Below the pieces are notes generated by a model. The model saw nothing but the letters and a program-made list of their open reading frames with translations, did no database searches and had not been told where the DNA came from. Position numbers and translations under genes: made by a program. A DNA stretch of 32,057 bases from positions 1-32,057 of the forward strand of contig QUAH01000020.1 in assembly GCA_003426165.1 (NCBI GenBank), in the 5' to 3' direction. Below are positions 25,857 through 32,057 of this stretch, piece by piece. How positions within the stretch are numbered: the first letter of the stretch is position 1; every line of letters begins with the position of its first letter. Origin of the DNA: Candidatus Saccharicenans subterraneus (GTDB lineage: Bacteria; Acidobacteriota; Aminicenantia; Aminicenantales; Saccharicenantaceae).

Positions 25857-26783
25857 TCAAGGCCGGTCGGCTTCGAGCCTCAGCCTGACCAGGACCGGGT
25901 TATGGTCGGAGTAATAGGTGTCTCCGATCTCTTCAAAGATATTCTGGTATTCAAGCACCCGGAAATGGTGGCTGGTGAAGATAAAATCGATGAGTTGTCG
26001 CTCCTCCTCCGGGACGCGACCGAAGCCGTGAAAGCTCCAGGAGGGACCGGCAACGGCCGCGGCCGAGCCCCGGCTATCGACCAGAAGGCCGTTGTCCAGG
26101 ATAATCCGGACCGGCTCGGAATCGGGCGTGGCGTTGAAATCTCCGCTCACGATAACCGGGAGATTCCCGGCCAGCTCCTTAATCTTATTTAGAAGCAACC
26201 CGGCGCTTTGCCTGCGCGCCTCCTGGCCAACGTGGTCGAAATGCGTGTTGAAAAAAACCAGCTTCCGACCGCTCCTCTTTTCCCGGAAGATAGCCCAGGT
26301 GACAATCCTCTCGCAGGCCGCATCCCAGCCTCTGGAGCCGGGTATTTCCGGTGTCTGGCTCAACCAGAAATTACCCGATTTGATGGGACGGAAACGTTCC
26401 TTGAGGTAAAAGACCGCGCTGTACTCGCCGGCCGTCCGACCGTCTTCCCTGCCGACACCGATATATCCGTACTCAGGGAGCCTTTCCAGAAAATCTTCAA
26501 GTTGATTCTTGAGCACCTCCTGAGTTCCCAGCAGGTCTACCCGGAGAGTTTGTATCAGGCGAGTCGCCGCCTCCCGGCGGATTTTCCAGTTGTGCTGGCC
26601 GTCAGCCGGGTTGTCAAAACGCACGTTGAAGGTCATCACTTTAAGTTCGGTTTCTCCGGACGGGGCAGATGAACAGGCCAGCTCAAAAAGGAAAATGAAA
26701 ACAAGAGCCAGAAGAAAGACAAAATTCAAAATCCGCGGGCAAGTTCTGGTTTCGGCCGGGCTCGGCTGATTCTTTTCACCCAT
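25857..26783 (-). CDS. Endonuclease/exonuclease/phosphatase-family lipoprotein
   Basis: The ATG at 26783 (MGEKNQPS) is preferred over the upstream TTG at 26804, since AAGGTG lies 5 nt before it. The product is 308 aa. A lipoprotein signal is visible: a hydrophobic stretch, then FELAC with Cys as the likely lipidated residue, followed by SSAPSG. The EEP fold motifs occur in order: MTFNVRFD, GTQEV (metal Glu), FNTHFDHVG (His), VSGDFNATPDSEP (catalytic Asp and Asn) and YYSDHNPV (C-terminal Asp-His). This superfamily includes phosphodiesterases acting on DNA, sphingomyelin and inositol phosphates; secreted bacterial members of this size often act on lipids or sugars. The exact substrate cannot be read. 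It is divergent from the M48 gene, with a paired-hairpin element between them. Confidence 0.85.
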   Translation of the reverse strand: MGEKNQPSPAETRTCPRILNFVFLLALVFIFLFELACSSAPSGETELKVMTFNVRFDNPADGQHNWKIRREAATRLIQTLRVDLLGTQEVLKNQLEDFLERLPEYGYIGVGREDGRTAGEYSAVFYLKERFRPIKSGNFWLSQTPEIPGSRGWDAACERIVTWAIFREKRSGRKLVFFNTHFDHVGQEARRQSAGLLLNKIKELAGNLPVIVSGDFNATPDSEPVRIILDNGLLVDSRGSAAAVAGPSWSFHGFGRVPEEERQLIDFIFTSHHFRVLEYQNIFEEIGDTYYSDHNPVLVRLRLEADRP

Positions 26784-26855
26784 GGTTTCACCTTGGACAA
26801 CCAATTTTTCCTCAATCCCTTTAACATTTCAACCGGTTTTTTACCGGCCCGGATC

Positions 26856-26959
26856 AACAGGGGACACCGTTAAGTGTCCCCTTTTTTGGCCAGATTGATT
26901 TTTGCTCCCGCCTGTTATAGCAAGCCTTAAAGTGGGGACACCTTAAGGTGTCCCCTTTT
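26856..26959 (+). repeat. Paired-hairpin element, copy E1
   Basis: This 104-bp unit begins AACAGG. It has hairpin 1 at 26860-26881 (GGGGACAC, 6-nt loop, GTGTCCCC) followed by TTTTTTGGCC. CCTGTT lies at offset 55 (26911-26916). Hairpin 2 at 26934-26955 is a perfect 22-bp palindrome followed by TTTT. Copies E2 and E3 share the same plan and length. E1 lies between divergent genes, upstream of M48, so a simple terminator role does not fit here. Confidence 0.8.
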
Positions 26960-27050
26960 GGTCGGCCCCCGGGGAACTTGACGAGCTTGCTGGGTGTAGT
27001 CTCCAACGGGCACTTGCCTCTCTTGTTCATCAAAGATTCTTAGATTCTTA

Positions 27051-27078
27051 TGGACATGACCGCCAAGAGCGTTATAAT
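27051..27078 (+). promoter_or_regulatory. Sigma70-type promoter for the M48 gene
   Basis: TGGACA (27051-27056) and a perfect TATAAT (27073-27078) are 16 nt apart and 27 nt before the ATG. This is the best promoter match in the window. Confidence 0.55.
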
Positions 27079-27105
27079 AAATTCAGACAATAAACAGGAG
27101 GGGCC

Positions 27106-28626
27106 ATGAAAGTGAATAAACCATCTACCGAATTTTTTTCCAATAAAAAGGGCTTGTCCACAAAAGCTTTAGGCCGCCAGCCACAATTTTTTAGAATCAC
27201 CTGCTGGCTGTTGATTGCTTTCCTGACCATCACCGGGTTTTCCTGCGCCGTCAACCCGGTCACCCAGAAGCGGGAACTGATGCTGCTCAGCCGCTCGGAC
27301 GAAATAGCCCTGGGCCAGCAGACCGATGCCGAGGTCACCAGCACTTATGGGGTTTACCCCGATGCCAACCTTAACCAGTACGTCTCAGGCGTGGGCAAGA
27401 AGCTGGCCACGGTCAGCCACCAGCCGGACCTGGAATTTCACTTCCAGGTCCTGGACAGCCCGGTGGTCAATGCCTTTGCCGTCCCGGGCGGTTTTGTCTA
27501 CATGACGCGGGGAATCCTGGCCTACCTTAACGACGAAGCCGAGCTGGCCGGGGTCATGGGCCATGAAATTGGACACGTCACCGCCCGCCACAGTGCCAAG
27601 ATGTACAGCCAGGCCCAGGTGGCCCAGGTCGGCCTGGTCCTGGGAGCAGCCCTGAGCAAGACCTTCCGCCAGTTTGCCGGGCTGGCCCAGGCCGGGTTAA
27701 CCGTTCTTTTCCTTAGCTTCAGCCGGGAGCACGAAAGACAGGCTGATGACCTGGGAGTGCTTTACTCCTCGAAGGCCGGCTACGAGGCCAACCGGATGTC
27801 CAACATGTTCATCACCCTGCAGAAACTCAATCCGCAGTCCGGGAGGGACGGACTGCCCACCTGGTTATCCACCCATCCAGACCCGCCTGACCGGATAGCG
27901 GCCATCAAGAGCGCCGCGGCCGCGTGGCAGGCAGCCAACCCCGGAGCCAAACTGTCTGTCAACCGCAACGAATACCTGGCCAGGCTCGACGGGCTGATTT
28001 TCGGCGAAGACCCCAGGCAGGGTTACGTCAAGGACAGCGTTTTCTACCATCCCCAGATGACCTTTCAATTCCCGGTTCCGGCCAACTGGAAGGTAAATAA
28101 CACCGCCTCCCAGGTGCAGATAGTTTCCGACAAGCAAGACGCGGCCATGGTTTTAACTTTTGCCGAAGGCAAGACCCCGGACGAGGCCGCCCAACAATTT
28201 GTCAGCCAGAACAAGGTCAACGTGGTTGGCTCCGACAGCCAGACCATTAACGGCTTCCTGACCAGGCGGCTGCAGTTCACGCTTCAGACCGAGGAGGGCA
28301 ACCTGACCGGTCTGGCCCACTTCATCCAGAAGGGCGAACGGGTTCTGATGTTCCTGGGTTACACCGAAAGCTCCAAATTCAACGGCTACGCCCAGGTTTT
28401 TTCAGGAACGCTCGGGGGCTTCAAGCCACTGACCGATCCGGCCCGGATCAACGTCACACTGGAAAAAATTAAAATTGTAAAGGTGAACCGAGCCGACACC
28501 CTGGCCAATATCCTGAAGGGATACGGGTACGACGAAGCCCGCCAGAAACAGCTGGCCATCATGAATGGCATGGAACTCGCCGACAAGGTCCCGGCCGGCA
28601 CCCTGCTCAAAACCATCTCCAAATAA
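27106..28626 (+). CDS. M48-family (BepA/YfgC-like) zinc protease lipoprotein
   Basis: A 506-aa protein with AGGAGG 5 nt before the ATG. The signal peptide ends in TGFSC, a likely lipobox, after a long charged N-region (about 28 residues). The M48 zinc site HEIGHVTARH (about 151-160) and the third ligand in REHERQADDLG (about 207-217) are intact. PVVNAFAVPGGFVYMTRG before it is the conserved M48 substrate-side segment. BepA has a TPR domain at the C-terminus. Here it is replaced by a PsbP-like beta domain (about 310-440, YHPQMTFQFPVPANWKV) and a LysM-like tail (about 455-506, RADTLANILKGYG). BepA-type enzymes degrade misassembled outer-membrane proteins; that role is inferred. Element E2 starts in its stop codon. 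Confidence 0.88.
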   Translation: MKVNKPSTEFFSNKKGLSTKALGRQPQFFRITCWLLIAFLTITGFSCAVNPVTQKRELMLLSRSDEIALGQQTDAEVTSTYGVYPDANLNQYVSGVGKKLATVSHQPDLEFHFQVLDSPVVNAFAVPGGFVYMTRGILAYLNDEAELAGVMGHEIGHVTARHSAKMYSQAQVAQVGLVLGAALSKTFRQFAGLAQAGLTVLFLSFSREHERQADDLGVLYSSKAGYEANRMSNMFITLQKLNPQSGRDGLPTWLSTHPDPPDRIAAIKSAAAAWQAANPGAKLSVNRNEYLARLDGLIFGEDPRQGYVKDSVFYHPQMTFQFPVPANWKVNNTASQVQIVSDKQDAAMVLTFAEGKTPDEAAQQFVSQNKVNVVGSDSQTINGFLTRRLQFTLQTEEGNLTGLAHFIQKGERVLMFLGYTESSKFNGYAQVFSGTLGGFKPLTDPARINVTLEKIKIVKVNRADTLANILKGYGYDEARQKQLAIMNGMELADKVPAGTLLKTISK

Positions 28627-28729
28627 ACAGGGGACACCTTACGGTGTCCCCTTTTTTGGCCTATTCCGAATAGAGTTCTGCCTGTTGGCGCCAGCCCCAA
28701 AATGGGGACACTTTAAGGTGTCCCCTTTT
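28626..28729 (+). repeat. Paired-hairpin element, copy E2
   Basis: This 104-bp copy follows the E1 plan. AACAGG starts on the last base of the M48 stop codon TAA (28624-28626). Hairpin 1 is at 28630-28651 with TTTTTTGGCC, CCTGTT is at 28681-28686 (offset 55 again), and hairpin 2 is at 28704-28725 with TTTTT. The middle contains an extra CTATTC/GAATAG inverted repeat. In this location it can act as the terminator of the M48 transcript. Confidence 0.8.
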
Positions 28730-28781
28730 TGACGATCTGAGCCTAGATATGATTATCAACCTCTTTTATAATTTTTATAAT

Positions 28782-28816
28782 TTGATAGCCTGAAGAAAAA
28801 ATCGTATGGTTATAAT
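28782..28816 (+). promoter_or_regulatory. Promoter region of the nitroreductase gene
   Basis: A perfect TATAAT is at 28811-28816, 32 nt before the ATG, without a good -35 at 16-18 nt. An overlapping alternative is TTGATA (28782-28787), 17 nt, then TATGGT (28805-28810). Which is used cannot be decided by eye. Confidence 0.35.
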
Positions 28817-28848
28817 AAAAGCATATAGCAAGCCTTGAGGAGGGTATT

Positions 28849-29661
28849 ATGAAGAGAAGAAATTTTATAACGAGCGCCCTGACCGCGGCTTTTCCGCTCG
28901 TAACCGGATTAAACCTTGCCGGTCGCTCAAGGACTGCTGAAATGCCAGAAATGAAGGCTGCTAAAAATTCTTTCTCTGAAACCACGGGACAAAGCAAATT
29001 CGTCAAACCAGGAGACTCCCCGGCTTTTGCCCGGCAACCAGCTCCGGAACTTAAACCGATCGAGCTCCCGCCACCGGAAAAAACCGGGGGTAAGACAGTG
29101 CTGGAAGCCCTGTGGCTCAGACGGACCAACCGCAACATCAAACCAGACCCGCTCTCCCCGCAGCAGCTTTCCAACCTGCTGTGGGCCGCCTTCGGAATCA
29201 ACCGTGGCGAAGGAAGCCTCATCCGCGGTAAGCCCGGGAGGACGGCTGCCTCGGCCAGCAATTCCCAGGAAATGGATCTTTACGTGGCCCGGCCCGAAGC
29301 AGTCTATATCTACGAGCCATCCAAACACGTTCTCCTGCCGGTGGTGGCCGGGGACTTCCGGCACCGCGGAAGCCGGCGTCAATCCGGAGTTAACGCGCCG
29401 CTCAGGATTTTCTTCGTGGTCGACCTCAGCCGCTACGTGCTAGAAGGCCAGCCCGACCCGCGGATCAAGGACCCGGAAGTCCAGAAATCATATTATTACG
29501 TGGCCACCGGGCTGATCGCCCAGAACATTTACCTGTACGCGGCCTCGGCCGGCCTGGCCGCCTGGTTCCATAACTGCGACCGCGAGAACACGCCAGCGGA
29601 CTTCAAGCTCCGACCAGAGCAGAAGGTCCTGTTCGCCATGACCGTCGGCCACCCCGCCTGA
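28849..29661 (+). CDS. Tat-exported SagB/ThcOx-type nitroreductase-family oxidoreductase
   Basis: A 270-aa protein with GAGGAGGG before the ATG. The N-terminus MKRRNFITSALTAAF carries a twin-arginine motif and a mildly hydrophobic stretch, suggesting folded, cofactor-loaded export by the Tat system. The nitroreductase fold spans about 80-268. WLRRTNRNIKPDPLSPQQLS and LLWAAFGINR form the FMN-contacting start typical of SagB-like proteins. ASNSQEMDLYVARPEAVYIY and SYYYVATGLIAQNIYLYAAS follow, with GLAAW near the end. In RiPP clusters SagB oxidises azolines, but no cyclodehydratase or precursor gene is present here, so an independent flavin oxidoreductase role is more likely. It lies between paired-hairpin elements, with its own promoter region. 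Confidence 0.85.
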   Translation: MKRRNFITSALTAAFPLVTGLNLAGRSRTAEMPEMKAAKNSFSETTGQSKFVKPGDSPAFARQPAPELKPIELPPPEKTGGKTVLEALWLRRTNRNIKPDPLSPQQLSNLLWAAFGINRGEGSLIRGKPGRTAASASNSQEMDLYVARPEAVYIYEPSKHVLLPVVAGDFRHRGSRRQSGVNAPLRIFFVVDLSRYVLEGQPDPRIKDPEVQKSYYYVATGLIAQNIYLYAASAGLAAWFHNCDRENTPADFKLRPEQKVLFAMTVGHPA

Positions 29662-29801
29662 TTAAACCGTCCAGGAAGAACACCGAGTGCCCGGTTCGCT
29701 CGGTGGTGGCCGGAGATGTTAGGCGGGCTGAATTTTTTTCTTTACAAAGTGAGGCTCAAATAAATATGATTTTATTTGTAAACTGCACCCCTCAGAAAAG
29801 T

Positions 29802-29830
29802 GGGGACAGGAGAGTGTGTCCCCCTTTTTT
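29802..29830 (+). terminator. Single diverged hairpin with T tract before the acyl-CoA synthetase gene
   Basis: GGGGACA (29802-29808) pairs with TGTCCCC, and a run of six T follows (29825-29830). The 5' flank AAAAGT matches that of the right half of E1, so this looks like a solo right half; no left half is present about 74 nt upstream. It ends directly before the ribosome-binding site AGGAAGGAG, about 20 nt before the ATG. It has the form of an intrinsic terminator, so it could end nitroreductase transcripts or attenuate read-through into the next gene. Confidence 0.6.
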
Positions 29831-29844
29831 AGGAAGGAGACAAA

Positions 29845-31752
29845 ATGGCCGAAAGAACCCTCTGTCAACTCTTCGAAGACAGCGTCCAGAAATTTCCGAA
29901 TAACGTCCTCATGTGGGAGAAAAGGGACGGAAAGTACCAGGGCATAACCTACAAGGAAATGCGCGCCCGCGTCCACGACTTCGCCGCCGGGTTGCTGAGC
30001 CTCGGCCTGAAAAAGGGCGACCGGGTGACCCTCCTATCCGAGGGCCGGGCTGACTGGCTGATGAGCGAGCTCGCCATCCTTTATACCGGGGCCATTAACG
30101 TCCCCATCTCGGTCAAGATCGATGAACCGACCGAGCTCAAGTTCCGGCTGTCCCATTCCGGAAGCCGGATGGCCATCGTCTCCCGCGGGCAGCTGCCCAA
30201 GATCCGGGCCATCAAGAACGACCTGCCCGAGCTGGAAAGGATAATCGTCCTGGACCCCGTCGACGGCCTGGAAGCCGACGAATTCCTGGCAGCCGAGGTC
30301 AGCCGCGAGGGCAAAATCTATCTCACCAAGCACAGCCGGGAATTTGAAGAGACCTGGCGCTCGGTCAGAGAATCAGACCTGGCCAATATCTGCTACACCT
30401 CCGGGACCACGGCCGACCCCAAGGGCATCATGCTCACCCACCGCAATTACACGGCCAACGTGGAGCATTCGCTGTCGCTGGTGGAATGTCCTGAATACTA
30501 TGTTACCCTGCTCATCCTGCCCTGGGACCATTCCTTTGCCCACACCTGCGGCCTGTACAGCATGATGAAGAACGGGGCGGCCATCGCCGCCATCGAGACC
30601 GGACGGAATGCCTTGGAAACTATCAAGAACATCCCGAAAAACATCAAGGAAATCCGGCCGCACGTCTTGCTGAGCGTTCCCTCGCTGGCCAAGAGCTTCC
30701 GCCGCAACATCGAAAACGCCATCAGGGAAAAAGGTCCGAAGATAGAGTCCCTTTTTCAGAAGGGGTTAAAGGCCGCCTACGAGTATAACGGCGAGGGCTG
30801 GAACCGCGGCCAGGGAAAAAGGAAATTCAAGAAGCCCATGTACCTCCTGGTCGACAAGCTGATCTTCAGCAAGATCAGGAAGAACTTCGGCGGCCGGCTG
30901 GAAATGTTTGTCGGCGGCGGGGCCCTGCTGGATATCGAGCTGCAGAGATTCTTTTATGCCATCGGCATGCCGATGTTCCAGGGTTACGGGCTGACCGAGG
31001 CCTCGCCGGTAATCTCGGCCAATAACAAGAAAGAGCACAAGCTGGGCTCCTCGGGCAAGCCAGCCCGGGCCATCGAGGTCAGGATCTGCGATGACCAGGG
31101 AAACAACCTGCCGGTCGGAGCCAAGGGCGAAATTGTCATCCGCGGCGAGAATGTCATGGCCGGTTACTGGAAAAACGAGAAGGCCACCCGGGAGACCATC
31201 CGCGACGGCTGGCTCTATACCGGCGACCTGGGCTTTCTGGATGAGGATGGCTATCTGCACGTGCTGGGCCGATTTAAGAGCCTGCTCATCGCCAACGACG
31301 GCGAAAAGTACAGCCCGGAGGAAATCGAAGAGGCCATCACCGAGACCTCGCCGTACATCGAGCAGATCATGCTCTACAACAACCAGTCGCCTTATACCGT
31401 GGCCCTGCTGGTTCCCAACAAGGAACAACTGCTGCGCTGGCTGAAGGAAAAGAAACTGGACCAGAGGACGCCGGAAGGTCAGGAAGCCGCCCTGAAATTG
31501 CTGGAGGCCGAGGTCAACCAGTTCAGGCCGGGCGGGCCGAGGGCCGGTCAGTTCCCCGAGCGCTGGCTCCCGGCGGCCATTGCCGTGCTGGGCGAGGGCT
31601 TTACCGAGCAGAACAGGTTCCTGAACTCGACCTTAAAGATGGTCAGGCCGCGCATAACCGAGTTTTACCAGGGCCGGCTGGAGTACATGTTCACGCCCGA
31701 GGGCAAGAACGTCATCAACCCGCAGAACCGCACCATCATCAGCCGCCTCTAA
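29845..31752 (+). CDS. Long-chain fatty acid:CoA ligase (AMP-binding, FadD-like)
   Basis: A 635-aa ANL-superfamily enzyme, cytoplasmic or membrane-peripheral, that forms acyl-AMP and then acyl-CoA. The P-loop motif YTSGTTADPKGIMLTH is at about 185-200. GYGLTEASPV (A5) is near 377, and WLYTGDLGFLDEDGYLHVLG (A7/A8 hinge) is near 455-475. The C-terminal segment has LNSTLKMVRPRI with the expected catalytic Lys. An insertion rich in basic residues (about 290-345) before MFVGGGALLD fits the long-chain acyl-CoA synthetase branch. AGGAAGGAG precedes the ATG with good spacing. A terminator-like hairpin lies directly before that site. No other beta-oxidation gene is in the window. Element E3 starts in its stop codon. 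Confidence 0.9.
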   Translation: MAERTLCQLFEDSVQKFPNNVLMWEKRDGKYQGITYKEMRARVHDFAAGLLSLGLKKGDRVTLLSEGRADWLMSELAILYTGAINVPISVKIDEPTELKFRLSHSGSRMAIVSRGQLPKIRAIKNDLPELERIIVLDPVDGLEADEFLAAEVSREGKIYLTKHSREFEETWRSVRESDLANICYTSGTTADPKGIMLTHRNYTANVEHSLSLVECPEYYVTLLILPWDHSFAHTCGLYSMMKNGAAIAAIETGRNALETIKNIPKNIKEIRPHVLLSVPSLAKSFRRNIENAIREKGPKIESLFQKGLKAAYEYNGEGWNRGQGKRKFKKPMYLLVDKLIFSKIRKNFGGRLEMFVGGGALLDIELQRFFYAIGMPMFQGYGLTEASPVISANNKKEHKLGSSGKPARAIEVRICDDQGNNLPVGAKGEIVIRGENVMAGYWKNEKATRETIRDGWLYTGDLGFLDEDGYLHVLGRFKSLLIANDGEKYSPEEIEEAITETSPYIEQIMLYNNQSPYTVALLVPNKEQLLRWLKEKKLDQRTPEGQEAALKLLEAEVNQFRPGGPRAGQFPERWLPAAIAVLGEGFTEQNRFLNSTLKMVRPRITEFYQGRLEYMFTPEGKNVINPQNRTIISRL

Positions 31753-31855
31753 ACAGGGGACACCTTTAACTGTCCCCTTTTTGGCCGTTTTTCGGATTAA
31801 GGCTACCCTGTTATTTGCCCTTCCACAATCGGGGACACCTTAAGGTGTCCCCTTT
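31752..31855 (+). repeat. Paired-hairpin element, copy E3
   Basis: This third 104-bp copy has AACAGG starting on the last base of the acyl-CoA synthetase stop codon TAA (31750-31752). Hairpin 1 is at 31756-31777 with a slightly degenerate right arm (CTGTCCCC), then TTTTTGGCC. CCTGTT is at 31807-31812 (offset 55), and hairpin 2 at 31831-31852 is a perfect palindrome. Spacing between the hairpins is one nt longer than in E1 and E2. It ends 75 bp before the right terminal repeat. Confidence 0.8.
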
Positions 31856-31930
31856 CGCTTTCCCTTTTTCGTTTCCGGGGCAGATTTTTAGAAAGCTAAC
31901 AGCCCCAAAATCCCTTCCAATATCTTTTTG

Positions 31931-32057
31931 GCTAGTGTACAAAATAGTTCGCAAATTGATTTAGGAGGACGAGCCATCGTAATATCTCCTTTTCAAGACT
32001 TCAACCTTAAGAAAGGAGTATTTTACTTACGATGGCTCAAAGAGATTATAAGGGATT
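31931..32057 (+). mobile_element. Right terminal repeat: second copy of the same element end, reading outward
   Basis: This is the exact inverted copy of 1-127. The outward frame begins with the ATG at 32032-32034 and gives MAQRDYKG before the sequence ends. The ribosome-binding-like AAAGGAG is at 32012-32018. Inside the window the two copies join unrelated sequence (T at 128; G at 31930), so the element boundary is base-exact at the C of GTACACTAGC. Both copies point outward, so the 32-kb segment lies between inverted copies of one repeat. This could be a composite-transposon arrangement or chance, because contigs often end at multicopy IS elements. The family cannot be named from so short an end. 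Confidence 0.55.
31971..32038 (+). promoter_or_regulatory. Hairpin covering the ribosome-binding region and start codon of the outward ORF
   Basis: The arm at 31971-31982 (GAGCCATCGTAA) pairs perfectly with 32027-32038 (TTACGATGGCTC), which contains the ATG at 32032. Closer to the loop, CTCCTTT at 31986-31992 pairs with AAAGGAG at 32012-32018. An RNA read from inside the contig into the element would therefore hide both the start codon and the SD-like sequence. IS10 and IS50 are known to use such structures to stop read-through transcription from producing transposase. The same structure is mirrored at 20-87. The pairing is directly visible; the function is inferred. Confidence 0.45.

Larger units (their letters stand above)
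26784..27105. other. Divergent intergenic region with hairpin element and M48 promoter
   Basis: These 322 nt separate the EEP lipoprotein gene from the M48 gene. They contain a small hairpin CCGGT-N5-ACCGG (about 26833-26847), paired-hairpin copy E1 (26856-26959), and the M48 promoter near 27051-27078. No gene was seen. Confidence 0.5.

Noticed and set aside
25568..25860. Two overlapping minus-strand ORFs of 76-89 aa
   Set aside because: They overlap each other in different frames and lack any domain or start signal; one runs into the stop region of the EEP gene.
24449..26783. Methyltransferase plus EEP nuclease-like gene as a restriction-modification or defence pair
   Set aside because: The EEP protein has a lipoprotein signal and so lies outside the cytoplasm, and 448 nt separate the genes.
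28849..29661. SagB-like gene as the mark of a thiazole/oxazole-modified peptide cluster
   Set aside because: There is no YcaO/cyclodehydratase, precursor peptide or transporter beside it, and the protein has a Tat signal.

Overview
The window looks like one complete contig from a GC-moderate (mid-50s % by eye), double-membrane bacterium. An outer-membrane beta-barrel, a complete TolC/adaptor/RND efflux set, lipoproteins and a BepA-like M48 protease all indicate an outer membrane. The mix of tricorn-type and M28 peptidases, SBBP-propeller/Fn3 surface proteins, a GH20-like enzyme and repeated GGGGACAC...GTGTCCCC hairpins resembles Acidobacteriota/Aminicenantes-type genomes. That placement is inference from gene style; no rRNA or phylogenetic marker is present. 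No rRNA, tRNA, CRISPR array, prophage or recognisable defence island was seen.

Layout. 1-127 and 31931-32057 are exact inverted copies of one 127-bp sequence that looks like the inner end of a repeated mobile element. 0.3-3.1 kb (minus strand): DUF4139/MuiA-like exported protein and an Mrp/NBP35 ATPase. 3.3-4.5 kb (plus): FadL/OmpP1-like outer-membrane barrel. 4.5-9.2 kb (minus): tricorn-type protease followed closely by an M28 aminopeptidase, probably one operon. 9.5-10.3 kb (plus): ZIP metal transporter, convergent with the next block. 10.3-18.5 kb (minus): a four-gene run transcribed tolC-like > adaptor > RND pump > exported metzincin-like/TPR protein, with gaps of about 40-50 nt. 18.8-23.7 kb (minus): a large SBBP/Fn3/ASH surface protein followed by a GH20-like glycosidase. 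24.4-26.8 kb (minus): orphan beta-class DNA methyltransferase and an endonuclease/exonuclease/phosphatase-family lipoprotein. 27.1-31.8 kb (plus): M48 lipoprotein protease, Tat-exported SagB-type nitroreductase and long-chain acyl-CoA synthetase.

The last block differs from the rest. Three 104-bp copies of a two-hairpin element, plus one diverged single hairpin, lie around and between its genes, while I saw none in the first 26.8 kb. Two copies begin inside the stop codon of the gene before them. The single hairpin with its T tract sits about 20 nt before the acyl-CoA synthetase start, where it could act as an attenuator.

Most products are exported or envelope-associated, and four are peptidases: tricorn, M28, M48 and a metzincin-like domain. 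This suggests a peptide- and glycan-degrading organism with efflux capacity. I did not find a clear-cut new multigene system. The strongest unexplained items are the paired-hairpin elements, the hairpin before the acyl-CoA synthetase, the start-codon-masking hairpin in the terminal repeat, and the metzincin/TPR protein attached to the efflux operon.
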